NCBI GenBank assembly: GCA_902805535.1
Contig: CADCTN010000187.1
Span: 1-53,912, forward strand
Source: an uncultured Blastococcus sp.
GTDB taxonomy: Bacteria; Actinomycetota; Actinomycetes; Mycobacteriales; Geodermatophilaceae
Length of the DNA stretch: 53,912 nucleotides
Direction: 5' to 3'
In this document: positions 24,152-35,301 of the stretch, piece by piece
Numbering within the stretch: the first letter of the stretch is position 1
Layout: the number at the start of each line of letters is the position of its first letter
Made by a program: the position numbers and the translations under genes
The notes under the pieces: generated by a model
What the model was told of the DNA's origin: nothing
The model's input: only the letters and a program-made list of their open reading frames with translations
Database searches by the model: none

Positions 24152-25105
24152 ATGGCAGAGAAGTCGCGGAAGGGCAAGGTCACCGTCGTCGGCGCCGGTT
24201 TCTACGGCTCGACCACAGCACTCCGGCTCGCCGAGTACGACATCTTCGAGACCGTCGTGCTCACCGACATCGTGGAGGGAAAGCCCGAAGGCATCGCGCT
24301 GGACATGAACCAGTCGCGCCCCATCGAGGGTTTCGAGACGAAGGTCGTCGGGGTCGGCGGGGGTTCCTACGAGGGCACCGAGGGATCCGACGTCGTCGTC
24401 ATCACCGCGGGAATCCCTCGCAAGCCCGGCATGAGCCGGATGGACCTCATCGAGACCAACGCGAAGATCGTCCGCCAGGTGGCGGAGAGCATCGCCGCGG
24501 CATCGCCGGACGCGGTGATCATCGTCGTCTCCAACCCGCTGGACGAGATGACGGCGCTGGCTCAGCTGGCCACCCAGTTCCCGAAGAACCGGGTCATGGG
24601 CCAGGCCGGCATGCTCGACACCGCGCGCTTCAGCAACAACGTGGCCGAGGAGCTCGGCGTCCCCGTCTCCTCCGTGCAGACCCTCACGCTCGGCTCGCAC
24701 GGCGACACGATGGTCCCCGTGCCCTCGCGCTGCACCGTCGACGGCAAGCCGCTCTCCGACGTGCTCGCCCAGGACCGCATCGACCACCTGGTCGACCGCA
24801 CCCGCAACGGCGGCGCCGAGGTCGTTGCGCTGCTCAAGACCGGCTCGGCCTACTACGCGCCCTCGGCCGCGGCCGCCCGCATGGCGCGCGCCGTCATGGA
24901 GGACTCGGGCAGCGTCATGCCGGTCTGCGCCTGGGTGGACGGCGAGTACGGCATCGACGGCGTCTACCTCGGCGTGGAGGCGGAGATCGGGCGCGAGGGC
25001 GTGCGACGGGTCGTCGAGGGCGACCTGTCCGAGAGCGAGCTGTCCGGTCTGCGCGAGGCGGCCGAGGCCGTGCGCGCCAAGCAGGCCGACGTAGCCGACC
25101 TCTGA
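24152..25105 (+). CDS. mdh: Malate dehydrogenase (LDH-like type)
   Basis: A 317-residue NAD-dependent malate dehydrogenase of the lactate-dehydrogenase-like group, which oxidises malate to oxaloacetate. Rossmann motif [11 protein letters not shown], substrate loop [12 protein letters not shown] with Arg where LDH has Gln, SNPLDEMT, and catalytic His in [10 protein letters not shown]. It has a leaderless start from a clean -10 box. icd lies 40 bases downstream, so two TCA-cycle dehydrogenases are probably cotranscribed. LDH is the only plausible alternative, ruled against by the Arg. Confidence 0.96.
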   Translation: MAEKSRKGKVTVVGAGFYGSTTALRLAEYDIFETVVLTDIVEGKPEGIALDMNQSRPIEGFETKVVGVGGGSYEGTEGSDVVVITAGIPRKPGMSRMDLIETNAKIVRQVAESIAAASPDAVIIVVSNPLDEMTALAQLATQFPKNRVMGQAGMLDTARFSNNVAEELGVPVSSVQTLTLGSHGDTMVPVPSRCTVDGKPLSDVLAQDRIDHLVDRTRNGGAEVVALLKTGSAYYAPSAAAARMARAVMEDSGSVMPVCAWVDGEYGIDGVYLGVEAEIGREGVRRVVEGDLSESELSGLREAAEAVRAKQADVADL

Positions 25106-25145
25106 GCCGACCCTGGCTCGGAGCTGTAGAGAGGGAACACCTGAC

Positions 25146-26360
25146 GTGAGCAAGATCAAGGTCGAGGGCACCGTCGTCGAGCTCGACGGCGACGAGATGA
25201 CCCGGATCATCTGGCAGTTCATCAAGGACCAGTTGATCCTCCCGTACCTGGACGTGAACCTGGAGTACTACGACCTGGGCATCGAGTCGCGGGACGCCAC
25301 CGACGACCAGATCACCATCGACGCCGCCAACGCGATCAAGAAGCACGGCGTCGGTGTCAAGTGCGCGACCATCACGCCGGACGAGGGGCGGGTCGAGGAG
25401 TTCGGCCTGAAGAAGATGTGGCGCTCCCCGAACGGGACCATCCGCAACATCCTCGGCGGCGTCATCTTCCGCGAGCCGATCATCATGCAGAACGTCCCGC
25501 GTCTGGTGCCGGGCTGGACCAAGCCGATCATCGTCGGCCGGCACGCGTTCGGTGACCAGTACCGCGCGACCGACTTCCGGTTCCCCGGCGAGGGGACGCT
25601 GACGATCACCTTCACGCCGAAGGACGGATCGGAGCCGATCGAGCACGAGGTCTTCCAGTCCCCGGGCGGCGGCGTCGCGATGGCGATGTACAACCTCGAC
25701 GACTCGATCCGGGACTTCGCCCGCGCATCGCTGAACTACGGCCTGGACCGCAACTACCCGGTCTACCTCTCCACGAAGAACACGATCCTCAAGGCCTACG
25801 ACGGCCGGTTCAAGGACATCTTCGAGGAGGTGTTCCAGGCCGAGTTCAAGGAGAAGTTCGACGCGGCGGGCATCACCTACGAGCACCGCCTCATCGACGA
25901 CATGGTCGCCGCCTCCCTCAAGTGGGAGGGCGGATACGTCTGGGCGTGCAAGAACTACGACGGCGACGTGCAGTCCGACACCGTGGCACAGGGCTTCGGC
26001 TCGCTGGGCCTCATGACGTCGGTGCTGGCCACCCCGGACGGCCGCACGGTCGAGGCCGAGGCCGCGCACGGCACCGTGACCCGGCACTTCCGCCAGCACC
26101 AGCAGGGCAAGGACACGTCGACCAACCCGATCGCGTCGATCTTCGCGTGGACGCGGGGCCTGGCCCACCGCGGCAAGCTGGACGGCACCCCTGAGGTGAC
26201 CCGGTTCGCCGAGACCCTGGAGCGGGTCTGCATCGAGACCGTCGAGGGCGGTCAGATGACCAAGGACCTCGCGCTGCTGATCTCGCGGGACAGCCCGTGG
26301 CTGACCACCCAGGACTTCCTGGCGGCCATCGACACCAACCTCCAGAAGGCCATGGCCTGA
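25146..26360 (+). CDS. icd: NADP-dependent isocitrate dehydrogenase (type II, homodimeric)
   Basis: A 404-residue isocitrate dehydrogenase of the eukaryote-like homodimer type. Motifs: [18 protein letters not shown] near the start, [14 protein letters not shown] for isocitrate binding, [24 protein letters not shown] for metal Asp residues, and [13 protein letters not shown] for NADP. Length is normal for this type, far shorter than the 740-residue monomer. GTG 25146 has agagaggga upstream. It ends 17 bases before a strong terminator. Confidence 0.97.
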   Translation: MSKIKVEGTVVELDGDEMTRIIWQFIKDQLILPYLDVNLEYYDLGIESRDATDDQITIDAANAIKKHGVGVKCATITPDEGRVEEFGLKKMWRSPNGTIRNILGGVIFREPIIMQNVPRLVPGWTKPIIVGRHAFGDQYRATDFRFPGEGTLTITFTPKDGSEPIEHEVFQSPGGGVAMAMYNLDDSIRDFARASLNYGLDRNYPVYLSTKNTILKAYDGRFKDIFEEVFQAEFKEKFDAAGITYEHRLIDDMVAASLKWEGGYVWACKNYDGDVQSDTVAQGFGSLGLMTSVLATPDGRTVEAEAAHGTVTRHFRQHQQGKDTSTNPIASIFAWTRGLAHRGKLDGTPEVTRFAETLERVCIETVEGGQMTKDLALLISRDSPWLTTQDFLAAIDTNLQKAMA

Positions 26361-26377
26361 GGTAGGACCGTCGCGCC

Positions 26378-26412
26378 ACGGCCCCCTCGCCCACGACGGG
26401 TGCGGGGGCCGT
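26378..26412 (+). terminator. Terminator of mdh-icd, possibly bidirectional
   Basis: acggccccc and gggggccgt form a 9-base perfect stem, extended within by ccc/ggg, and it sits between the icd stop and the convergent CAP-domain gene. Confidence 0.7.
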
Positions 26413-26476
26413 CGCGCGTCCGCCGTGAGCCCGGAAAGCACACTCTCGCCGCGCCCTGGACGGCGAACGGGTGGGG

Positions 26477-27367
26477 TCAGCCGAAGAGTTGGGTCCACCA
26501 CGGGCCGCCGCCGCCCTCGGCGATGCCCACGCCGAGCCGGGTCAGGCCGCAGTCGAGGATGTTCGCCCGGTGCCCCGCGCTGTTCATCCACGAGTTCATG
26601 ACGTCGGCGGCGTCCACCTGGCCGCGGGCGATGTTCTCGGCCCGCGCGTCGACCCCGGCGTCGTCGGCCCGGTCGAACGGGCTCAGCCCCTCGGGGTTGA
26701 CGTGGTCGAAGAACGCGCGGTCCCGCATGTCGTCGCTGTGCGCCCGCGCGACCGAGGCCAGCCCGCCGTCGGCGGAGACCGGGCCGCATCCGGCGGCGGC
26801 CCGCTCCTCGTTGACCAGCGCCACCACCTGGTCCTCGGTACCGCCGGACGGTGTCGCGGGAGCGGCCGCCGGCGCGGGCACGGTGACCTCCGGCGCGGAA
26901 GCGGCGACCTCCGGGACGGGCACCGTCTCGGGAGCCGGGGCAGGGGCCGGCGGGTCCTCGGAGGGAGCCGGCGTCGGAGCGACCACTTCGGGAACGGCCG
27001 GGGCACCGGCGACGTCGCCGGCCGGCGGCGCGGCGGAGGTCACCGGAGCCGCCGACGACCAGGTCGCCTCCGGTGCCGCGGTGGTCTCCCCGGTCGCGGT
27101 GGAGAACGTCGCGGACGACGTCAGCCCGGCGAACGTCTCCGACGTCGGGACCCCGTCCTGGCCGAGGACCACCGGCGAGTGCGGCACCCCGTTGCCGGCC
27201 ACCACGGGGACGGCGAGCACGAGCGCGGTGACCACGCTGCTGAGGAAGGTGCTCAGCGCCAGCCGCCCGCTGCGGTGGCCGCTCGCCCGCCCGAGGAGGC
27301 GGGCGCGGCGGCTCGCGCCACTGGTCGGTCGGACGCGAGGCGCGGGCCCCTCGGGAACGTGGTGCAC
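26477..27367 (-). CDS. CAP/SCP-domain secreted or membrane-anchored protein
   Basis: A 296-residue protein starting at GTG with GAGG 8 bases upstream. A basic N-terminus is followed by a hydrophobic segment at about 36-58 (LALSTFLSSVVTALVLAVPV), then a long Ala/Pro/Val/Thr linker (about 80-170, APAPAPETVPVPEVAASAP) and a C-terminal CAP domain from about 174 (EDQVVALVNEERAAAGCGPV, ARAHSDDMRDRAFFDHV, AADVMNSWMNSAGHRANILD). The conserved His and Glu cluster of CAP proteins is present. Role in the envelope is unknown. It is convergent with icd and divergent from the CNNM transporter. Confidence 0.9.
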   Translation of the reverse strand: MHHVPEGPAPRVRPTSGASRRARLLGRASGHRSGRLALSTFLSSVVTALVLAVPVVAGNGVPHSPVVLGQDGVPTSETFAGLTSSATFSTATGETTAAPEATWSSAAPVTSAAPPAGDVAGAPAVPEVVAPTPAPSEDPPAPAPAPETVPVPEVAASAPEVTVPAPAAAPATPSGGTEDQVVALVNEERAAAGCGPVSADGGLASVARAHSDDMRDRAFFDHVNPEGLSPFDRADDAGVDARAENIARGQVDAADVMNSWMNSAGHRANILDCGLTRLGVGIAEGGGGPWWTQLFG

Positions 27368-27383
27368 GATGCGGACCTCACGA

Positions 27384-27395
27384 GTGATTGATCAC
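27384..27395. promoter_or_regulatory. Inverted repeat GTGAT-N2-ATCAC before the CAP gene
   Basis: GTGATTGATCAC, 17 bases upstream of the CAP-domain GTG and beside cgtta/taacg at 27400-27421. An operator is possible; arms are only 5 bases. Confidence 0.3.
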
Positions 27396-27586
27396 GATTC
27401 GTTACTGCACCGAGACTAACGGTGCGCGCAAGGTCACCGTGAGTCGGGGGCGACGACGTTCTCTCCCCGACGGGGACACCCGCAGGAGGGGCGGCCGGCC
27501 CCCGGGGCGCACCTGCGGCGCGACCGACCAGGCACCATGGATGCGACCGCGCTCCACCACCCCAGTCCCCGAGGAGAACGCCGCCG

Positions 27587-28915
27587 GTGAGCGACGTCTG
27601 GCTCAGCATCGTCATGGTCGTCGTCTTCATCATGATCGGCGGGGTCTTCGCAGGCGCCGAGATCGCCCTGGTCTCCCTGCGCGAGTCCCAGGTCCGCGCC
27701 ATGGCCGAGACGGGCCGCCGCGGCCTGGCCGTGCAGACGCTGCTCAGCGACCCCAACCGCTTCCTGGCGGCCGTCCAGGTCGGCGTGACGTTCGCCGGCT
27801 TCTTCTCCGCAGCCTTCGGCGCCAGCACCCTGTCCCAGCCCTTCGCCGACTGGCTCGTCGGTCGAGGCGTGTCCGAGGGGCTGGCGGGCACCCTCGCACT
27901 CGTCCTCGTCACCATCGCCATCAGCTACCTGTCGCTGGTCGTCGGCGAGCTCACCCCCAAGCGGCTGGCCCTCCAGCGGGCCGAGGGCTTCGCCCTCCTC
28001 GTCGCCGCGCCGCTGAACGCGATCGCGACGCTGTCCCGTCCGGTCATCTGGCTGCTCTCGCAGTCCACCAACGTCCTCGTGCGGATCTTCGGCGGGGACC
28101 CCAAGCAGAGCGGGGAGGCGATCAGCCAGGAGGAGCTCCGCGACCTGGTCGCCGCCCACGAGTCCCTCAGCAGCGACGAGCGACGGCTGATCGACGAGGT
28201 CTTCCGCGCGGGCGAGCGCGAGGTGCGCGAGGTCATGACGCCGCGCACGGAGGTCGCGTTCCTGGAGGCGTCCATGACGGCCAGCCGGGCGGCCAAGCTC
28301 GTGGCCGACTCCAACTGGTCGCGCTTCCCGGTCGCCGGCCGCGACCAGGACGACGTCGTGGGGTTCGTCCACGTCCGCGACCTGTTCCTGCCCAACCACC
28401 CCGCCGGCCGCGCGGCGACCGTGGGCGACCTCGCCCGCGAGGTGAAGCGGCTGCCCGGCACCGCCGGGGTCCTCATGGCCCTCAGCGAGATGCGGCGCGG
28501 GAGCGACCACCTCGCCATCGTCATCGACGAGTACGGCGGCACCGACGGGATCGTCACGCTCGAGGACCTCATCGAGGAGGTCATCGGCGAGATCTACGAC
28601 GAGTACGACGCGGAGGTCGAGCAGGACAAGCAGGCCCCCGGCGGCCCGCACGAGGTGGACGGCCTGCTCAACCTCGACGACTTCACCGAGGCCACCGGGC
28701 TGCAACTGCCCGACGGGCCCTACGAGACCGCCGCCGGGTACGTCCTGGCCGAGCTGGGCCGGCTGCCGGAGCTCGGGGACGTCGTCCAGGTCGAGGGCCG
28801 CACCCTGTCGGTCGTCGAGCTCGACGGGCGGCGGATCAGCCGGCTGCTGGTCAGCCCGCCTCCGGAGCCGACCGCCGAGGAGGACGGCGCCTCGACCGGC
28901 GCTGCCGGCGGCTAG
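27587..28915 (+). CDS. CNNM/HlyC-CorC family transporter (DUF21-CBS)
   Basis: A 442-residue membrane protein of the hemolysin-C/CNNM group, linked to Mg/Co efflux. Residues 1-190 form the DUF21 membrane domain (VVVFIMIGGVFAGAEIALVS, SDPNRFLAAVQVGVTFAGFF, VVGELTPKRLALQRAE). A CBS pair lies at about 215-335 (VREVMTPRTEVAFLEAS, IVIDEYGGTDGIVTLEDLIE), then a CorC_HlyC domain (KQAPGGPHEVDGLLNLDDF). Start GTG 27587. Ion specificity cannot be told. It is convergent with galE across the tandem-repeat stretch. Confidence 0.93.
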   Translation: MSDVWLSIVMVVVFIMIGGVFAGAEIALVSLRESQVRAMAETGRRGLAVQTLLSDPNRFLAAVQVGVTFAGFFSAAFGASTLSQPFADWLVGRGVSEGLAGTLALVLVTIAISYLSLVVGELTPKRLALQRAEGFALLVAAPLNAIATLSRPVIWLLSQSTNVLVRIFGGDPKQSGEAISQEELRDLVAAHESLSSDERRLIDEVFRAGEREVREVMTPRTEVAFLEASMTASRAAKLVADSNWSRFPVAGRDQDDVVGFVHVRDLFLPNHPAGRAATVGDLAREVKRLPGTAGVLMALSEMRRGSDHLAIVIDEYGGTDGIVTLEDLIEEVIGEIYDEYDAEVEQDKQAPGGPHEVDGLLNLDDFTEATGLQLPDGPYETAAGYVLAELGRLPELGDVVQVEGRTLSVVELDGRRISRLLVSPPPEPTAEEDGASTGAAGG

Positions 28916-28932
28916 CGCGCCTGCGCCACCCG

Positions 28933-29050
28933 TCAGGCCCGGGTCCTGACTCTGCCCTCAGGCCCGGGTCCTGGCTCTGCCCTCAGGCCCGGGTCCTGGC
29001 TCTGCCCTCAGGCCCGGGTCCTGGCTCTGCCCTCAGGCCCGGGTCCTGGC
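28933..29050. repeat. 25-base tandem repeat derived from the 3' end of galE
   Basis: Four full copies of a 25-base unit (starting tcaggcccgggtcct) at 28933, 28958, 28983 and 29008, then a partial fifth at 29033-29050 that is the actual end of galE, including its stop codon. The second to fourth copies are identical and the first has one change. Each unit holds the near-palindrome CAGGCCCGGGTCCTG, so each could form a hairpin. The array sits between two convergent genes and probably arose by tandem duplication. It may serve as stacked terminators. Confidence 0.9.
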
Positions 29051-29989
29051 CACGTCCCACGCGTCGCGGACGATCCCCGCCAGGTCGGTGTGCCGGGGCG
29101 CCCACCCGAGGTCGGACCGGATGAGGTCGCTGGACGCCACCAGCTGGGCCGGGTCGCCGGCCCGGCGGGCGCCGACGACGACCGGCACGGGGTGCCCGGT
29201 GACCTCGCGGGCCGCGTCCACCACCTCCTGCACGGAGAACCCGGTGCCGTTGCCCAGGTTGTAGATGCGGTGCTCGCCCTCGGCCGGTGCGGACAGCGCC
29301 AGCAGGTGCGCGTCGGCGAGGTCCTCGACGTGCACGTAGTCGCGGATGCAGGTGCCGTCGGGCGTCGGGTAGTCCTCGCCGTAGATGGTGAGCGCCTCGC
29401 GCTTCCCGGCCGCCACCTCCAGCGCGATCGGGATCAGGTGCGTCTCGGTCGCATGCCGCTCGCCCAGCCCGTAGGCGGCTCCGGCGACGTTGAAGTACCG
29501 CAGGCTGACCGCGGCGAACCCGTGCGCGACCGCGTAGGAGGTCAGCATGTGGTCCACGGCCAGCTTCGAGGCGCCGTAGGTGTTGGTCGGTCGCGTCGGG
29601 GCGTCCTCGCGGATGGGCACCGACTCCGGCTCCCCGTAGGTGGCCGCCGTGGAGGAGAACACGATCCGGCGGCAGTCGGCCGCGCGCATGGCCTCCAGCA
29701 GGGCGAGCGAGCCGCCGACGTTGGTGTCCCAGTACTCGTGCGGGCGCTGCTGGGAGACCCCGACCAGGCTCTTGGCGGCGAAGTGCAGCACCGCCTCCGG
29801 CCGGACGTCGGCGAGCACCGGCGCGCTGTCGTGCAGGGAGACCGCGGCGAGCGTGGCGCCGGAGGGCACCGCGTCGGCGTGACCGGTGGACAGGTCGTCG
29901 AGCACCGTCACCTCGTGCCCGGCGGCCAGCAGCCCCGCCGTCACTACGCTGCCGATGTAGCCGGCCCCACCGGCGACGAGTACGCGCAT
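29033..29989 (-). CDS. galE: UDP-glucose 4-epimerase
   Basis: A 318-residue short-chain dehydrogenase/reductase that interconverts UDP-glucose and UDP-galactose using bound NAD. The NAD loop is GGAGYIGS at 7-14, then [21 protein letters not shown] with the catalytic Ser/Thr, and YGASKLAVD with the YxxxK pair. Length is typical of actinobacterial GalE. Start ATG 29989. Its last 25 bases are the source of a tandem repeat downstream, so the end ARTRA is duplicated past the stop. It is divergent from the aminotransferase gene across 74 bases. Confidence 0.95.
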   Translation of the reverse strand: MRVLVAGGAGYIGSVVTAGLLAAGHEVTVLDDLSTGHADAVPSGATLAAVSLHDSAPVLADVRPEAVLHFAAKSLVGVSQQRPHEYWDTNVGGSLALLEAMRAADCRRIVFSSTAATYGEPESVPIREDAPTRPTNTYGASKLAVDHMLTSYAVAHGFAAVSLRYFNVAGAAYGLGERHATETHLIPIALEVAAGKREALTIYGEDYPTPDGTCIRDYVHVEDLADAHLLALSAPAEGEHRIYNLGNGTGFSVQEVVDAAREVTGHPVPVVVGARRAGDPAQLVASSDLIRSDLGWAPRHTDLAGIVRDAWDVARTRA

Positions 29990-30063
29990 GGCGCCACCTT
30001 AGGTTCGGTCGGCCCCGCGCGCCCCACCGCACAGGCGCCCGCCTGGACAGGAGGCAGAGTTCC

Positions 30064-31179
30064 GTGGTGAACCCACGACCGGTGGTGGCGTCCCTGCCGG
30101 CCTACCGGCCCGGCCGCAACCCCGCCGACCTGGCGCGTGAGATCGGCGTCGACCGCGCGGTCAAGCTGGCCAGCAACGAGGTCGCGTTCCCCCCGCTGCC
30201 CGCCGTCGTCCAGGCCGTCGCCGCGGCTGCCACGCAGACCAACCGGTACCCCGACAACGGCGCCGTGGTCCTCACCCGGGCGCTGGCCGAGCGCTACGGC
30301 GTCGACCCGCGGCAGGTGGCCACCGGGTGCGGTGCGGTGACCCTGTGCCAGGAGCTCGCCCAGGCCTACAACGACCCCGGCAGCAGCATCGCCTTCGCCT
30401 GGCGCTCCTTCGAGATGTACCCCCTGCTGGCCTCGGTGGCCGGTGCCCGCGCCCTGCGCGTGCCGCTGGTGCCCGGGCGCCCGGACGGCGTGGCCGACAC
30501 CCACGACCTGGACGGGCTGCTCGCCGCCGTCGACGAGAGCACCCGCCTGGTGTTCGTCTGCAACCCGAACAACCCCACCGGGACGGCGGTCCGGCGTGCC
30601 GAGCTCGAGCGGTTCCTCGACGCGGTCCCCGCGCAGACCCTCGTGGTCCTCGACGAGGCCTACCGCGAGTTCGTGACCGACCCCGACGTCCCCGACGGCA
30701 TCGAGCTCATGCGCGGCCGGCCCAACGTCGCCGTGCTGCGGACGTTCTCCAAGGCGTGGGGCCTCGCCGGGCTGCGGGTCGGCTACCTGCTCGCCGAGGA
30801 CCCGGCCGTGGCCGAAGCCGTCCGCAAGACCCACGTCCCCTTCAGCGTCTCGATGCTGGCCCAGGCCGCGGCGGTGGCGGCCCTCGCCAGCGAGGACGAG
30901 GTCCGGGCCCGCTGCGCGGCCGTCACCGCCGAGCGGGAGCGGCTCACCTCTGCCCTGCGCGACCGCGGCCTCGACGTCGCCGACAGCCAGGCCAACTTCG
31001 TCTGGCTGCCGGTCGGGGAGCAGGCGGCGGAGCTCGCCGGGGCGCTGGAGGCCCGCGCCGTCATCGTCCGGCCGTTCGCCGGGGAGGGGGTGCGCGTCAC
31101 CGTCGGCACCCCGGAGGAGGACGACCTCTTCCTCGCGGCGCTCGACGACGCGCTGGACACCGCCGGCCTGCGGGGATGA
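30064..31179 (+). CDS. Aromatic/histidinol-phosphate aminotransferase (HisC2/Pat-like)
   Basis: A 371-residue PLP enzyme of fold type I. The cofactor Lys230 is in TFSKAWGLAGLRVGY, and KLASNEVAFPP, VFVCNPNNPTGT and VVLDEAYREF complete the family pattern. The segment GCGAVTLCQELAQAY and AWRSFEMYP is closer to the aromatic aminotransferases (HisC2/PatA of actinobacteria) than to true HisC, so the likely role is the last step of phenylalanine/tyrosine synthesis. No other his genes are nearby. AGGAGG sits 9 bases before GTG 30064. It is followed 45 bases later by trpS. Confidence 0.9.
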   Translation: MVNPRPVVASLPAYRPGRNPADLAREIGVDRAVKLASNEVAFPPLPAVVQAVAAAATQTNRYPDNGAVVLTRALAERYGVDPRQVATGCGAVTLCQELAQAYNDPGSSIAFAWRSFEMYPLLASVAGARALRVPLVPGRPDGVADTHDLDGLLAAVDESTRLVFVCNPNNPTGTAVRRAELERFLDAVPAQTLVVLDEAYREFVTDPDVPDGIELMRGRPNVAVLRTFSKAWGLAGLRVGYLLAEDPAVAEAVRKTHVPFSVSMLAQAAAVAALASEDEVRARCAAVTAERERLTSALRDRGLDVADSQANFVWLPVGEQAAELAGALEARAVIVRPFAGEGVRVTVGTPEEDDLFLAALDDALDTAGLRG

Positions 31180-32816
<1,637 letters not shown>

Positions 32817-32840
32817 AGGGCGCGCCCGGAGGGCAGGCCC

Positions 32841-32846
32841 CAGACT
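32841..32846 (+). promoter_or_regulatory. Probable -10 element of the YihY gene
   Basis: CAGACT, 6 bases before GTG 32853, with no Shine-Dalgarno sequence. Confidence 0.4.
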
Positions 32847-32852
32847 CGGACG

Positions 32853-33815
32853 GTGAGTTCCGCCGACGAGCCCGCGCCCGCCGGTCGGGAACCCTGGTGG
32901 AACCGGGCGTACACGCGGGCCGAGGAGGCCATCGCCGCCCAGCGGCGCCGGCACCGCTGGTTCGACCACCTGGCGCGGGCGGGGGGCCGGTACCAGCGCA
33001 CCCAGGGCGATCTCATGGCCGCGGGGGTCACCTACTTCGTGTTCCTCGGCCTGTTCCCGGTGCTGCTGCTGATCGCCTCGGTCGTCGGGCTGGTCCTCGC
33101 GGGGGACGAGCTCCTCCAGGCCGAGCTGTTCGCGGCCATCCGTGACGCCTTCCCCGGCACGGTGGGCCGGCAGCTGGTGAGCCAGCTGCGCGGGGCGATC
33201 GACGGCGCCGGCTTCATCGGACTCATCGCCCTCGCCGGCTCGCTCTACGCGGGGCTGCGGGCCATGGACAAGCTGCGGGTCGGCATGGAACGGATCTGGA
33301 AGGGCCACGTCGACCCGCCCGACGTCCTCCGGGACAACCTGCAGGACCTCGTCTCCCTGGTCGCGCTGGCCGCGGTCGGGCTGGCCAGCCTGGGCCTCAC
33401 CGGCGCGGTCACCCAGGCGACGTCGTGGGTGCTGGACCTGCTCGGCATGGCCGACGAGCCGGGGTTCGGCGTGCTGACGTGGGTCCTGGGCATCACGCTG
33501 GCCGTCGCCGTCGACACCGCCGTCTTCCTCTGGCTGCTGCGGGTCGTGCCGTCGGTGAACCATCCGCTGCGGCTGCTGCTGCCCGGGGCGCTGCTGGGGG
33601 CCGCCGGGGTGGAGGTGCTCAAGCTGATCGGCGGCTACTACCTGTCGCTGATCTCCGACAGCGTCACGGCCTCGGCGTTCGGCGGGTCGGTGGGGCTGCT
33701 CGTCTGGATCAACCTGGTCGCCCGGTTCGCCTTCTTCATGGCCGCGTGGACGTCGACCCTCCGGCGGATCGAGGCGGTGAGTCCTCCCTGGGAGGACCCC
33801 CGGGTGGTGGCCTGA
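32853..33815 (+). CDS. YihY/BrkB family inner-membrane protein
   Basis: A 320-residue membrane protein with the YihY/virulence factor BrkB domain. A basic head (EEAIAAQRRRHRWFDHL) precedes six helices, including GVTYFVFLGLFPVLLLIASV, then VGMERIWKGHVDPPD, typical of the family. The C-terminus ends in FMAAWTSTLRRIEAVSPPWE. The physiological role of YihY proteins is unclear. GTG 32853 appears leaderless. Its last 80 bases overlap the convergent carboxypeptidase gene. Confidence 0.9.
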   Translation: MSSADEPAPAGREPWWNRAYTRAEEAIAAQRRRHRWFDHLARAGGRYQRTQGDLMAAGVTYFVFLGLFPVLLLIASVVGLVLAGDELLQAELFAAIRDAFPGTVGRQLVSQLRGAIDGAGFIGLIALAGSLYAGLRAMDKLRVGMERIWKGHVDPPDVLRDNLQDLVSLVALAAVGLASLGLTGAVTQATSWVLDLLGMADEPGFGVLTWVLGITLAVAVDTAVFLWLLRVVPSVNHPLRLLLPGALLGAAGVEVLKLIGGYYLSLISDSVTASAFGGSVGLLVWINLVARFAFFMAAWTSTLRRIEAVSPPWEDPRVVA

Positions 33816-35049
33816 GCGAACCGGCCGCCCGCCGCCGCACCAGGAGGGTCGTCGTCCCGACGGCGAGGGCGCCGAGGGCCAGCGGCACCCACGGTGCAGA
33901 GTCGTCGTCGCCGGACGGCGGGTCGGCCTGCGATGCGAGTTCCGGCTGCAGGGTCGGTCGGGCCGGCGCAGTGGTGGGGGAAGGCAGCGGCGGGAGGTCC
34001 CCGGAGGCGACGAGCGTGCCGACCTCCTCGACGCCCGGGGGGACGGTGAACCCCCAGTCCAGCAGCAGGGCCGCCTGGTCCGCCGCACGGAGCGGGACGT
34101 TCTCGGTGTCCATGACGCTGACGACCAGCCGCCGGCCGTTGCGCTCGGCGGCCGTCACGAAGGTGTGCCGGGCCGCGTCGGTGAACCCGGTCTTGCCGCC
34201 GAGGTTGCCCGGGCTGCCGGCCAGCGGGTTCTGGTTCTGGATCTGGTAGCCGGGGGAGCGCCCCTCGACCGCGGGAATGTCGGCCGTGGGGGTGGTGAGC
34301 ACCGCGGCGGTTCCCGGGTCGGCGACCAGGGCGCGGAAGATCAGCGCCAGGTCGTAGGGCGAGGAGGACTGGCCCGCGACGTCCAGCCCGGACGGGGTCC
34401 CGGCGACCGTGTCGTAGGCGCCGATGTCCTCGGCGGTCTCGTTCATCGCCGCCACCGTGACCGTCGCGCCCCCCGCAGTCCGGGCCAGGGCGCTGGCCGC
34501 GTCGTTGCCCGACTGCAGCATCAGCGCCTGGAACAGCAGCGACACCGGGTAGCGGCCGCCCACGACAAGCCCGACGCGGCTGCCCTCGATGTTCTCGTCC
34601 TCGGCCGTCCCCTCGACCACGGTCGCCGGGTCGAGCACGGGGGCGAGCGTCAGCAGGGTCAGCGTCTTGAGGGTGCTGGCCGGGTAGTAGCGGCCGTGCG
34701 GGTCGCGTGCGGCCAGGACGTCGCCGGTGCCGGTGTCGGCCACCAGCCAGCCGTTCGCCGCCAGCCCCTCCGGCAGCGTCGGCGCCCCGGTGGCCACGAC
34801 GGTCCCGCGGGTGTCCAGCCCCTCGCCACCGACCGTCCGTCCGTCGGGCGCCGAGCCCTGCGGGGGGCGGCCGGCGTACGGGGCGGTTGGCGTCGGGGCA
34901 GTGGGATCCACCGTGGGGCGGGCGTCCTCGGCGGCGGCCGGTCCGGCGGTCGGCAGGGCGATGGCCGGTAGGGCGATGACCGGCAGTGCGATGGCCGCCG
35001 CGACCAGGGCGGCCACCGGCCACCGCGCGCCCGGCAGCCGTCGCCTCAT
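33736..35049 (-). CDS. D-alanyl-D-alanine carboxypeptidase (peptidase S11)
   Basis: A 437-residue penicillin-binding protein that trims pentapeptides in peptidoglycan. A signal peptide at 1-40 (RWPVAALVAAAIALPVIALP) is followed by the S11 domain with SxxK as Ser125-TL-Lys128 (YYPASTLKTL), SGN at 180-182 (LMLQSGNDAA) and KTG at 286-288 (NLGGKTGFTD), so it should be active. After a linker a single helix at about 395-412 (WVPLALGALAVGTTTLLV) and a basic tail give a membrane anchor. Start ATG 35049 suits the signal peptide; a longer start at 35136 is less likely. It overlaps YihY by 80 bases. Confidence 0.93.
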   Translation of the reverse strand: MRRRLPGARWPVAALVAAAIALPVIALPAIALPTAGPAAAEDARPTVDPTAPTPTAPYAGRPPQGSAPDGRTVGGEGLDTRGTVVATGAPTLPEGLAANGWLVADTGTGDVLAARDPHGRYYPASTLKTLTLLTLAPVLDPATVVEGTAEDENIEGSRVGLVVGGRYPVSLLFQALMLQSGNDAASALARTAGGATVTVAAMNETAEDIGAYDTVAGTPSGLDVAGQSSSPYDLALIFRALVADPGTAAVLTTPTADIPAVEGRSPGYQIQNQNPLAGSPGNLGGKTGFTDAARHTFVTAAERNGRRLVVSVMDTENVPLRAADQAALLLDWGFTVPPGVEEVGTLVASGDLPPLPSPTTAPARPTLQPELASQADPPSGDDDSAPWVPLALGALAVGTTTLLVRRRAAGSLRPPPGGPPREDSPPRSAGGSTSTRP

Positions 35050-35178
35050 GGGCTGGCACGCTATGCCGTCGGGAGAGCCCACGCGCCACCGAGTGACCCA
35101 GCCCACGACCGGCGCCCGGCTTCGCAACGATCGCATCTCAGTCGGCCCGGAGCCCCTGGTCTCCGCGCGGCACGCAGT

Positions 35179-35184
35179 TAGCGT
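35179..35184 (+). promoter_or_regulatory. Probable -10 element of the BMP operon
   Basis: TAGCGT in gcagttagcgttc, about 118 bases before the TTG start at 35302. If correct the transcript has a leader of about 110 bases that could fold (ggtccg/cggacc at 35205-35225). I see no known riboswitch in it. The 252-base gap to the divergent carboxypeptidase holds nothing else. Confidence 0.35.
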
Positions 35185-35301
35185 TCCTCAGTCCTCAACG
35201 ACCGGGTCCGGCCAGTGCCGGCGGACCGGGGTCCGCGGATACCTGAAATCACACGGGGCGCGCTCTCTCCACCTGCGCGTCCCCCCAGAGAGGAGATCGT
35301 C

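Noticed and set aside
35050-35301. A purine riboswitch before the nucleoside importer operon
   Set aside because: No three-way junction or conserved purine-aptamer loops seen; only a plain GC hairpin is present.
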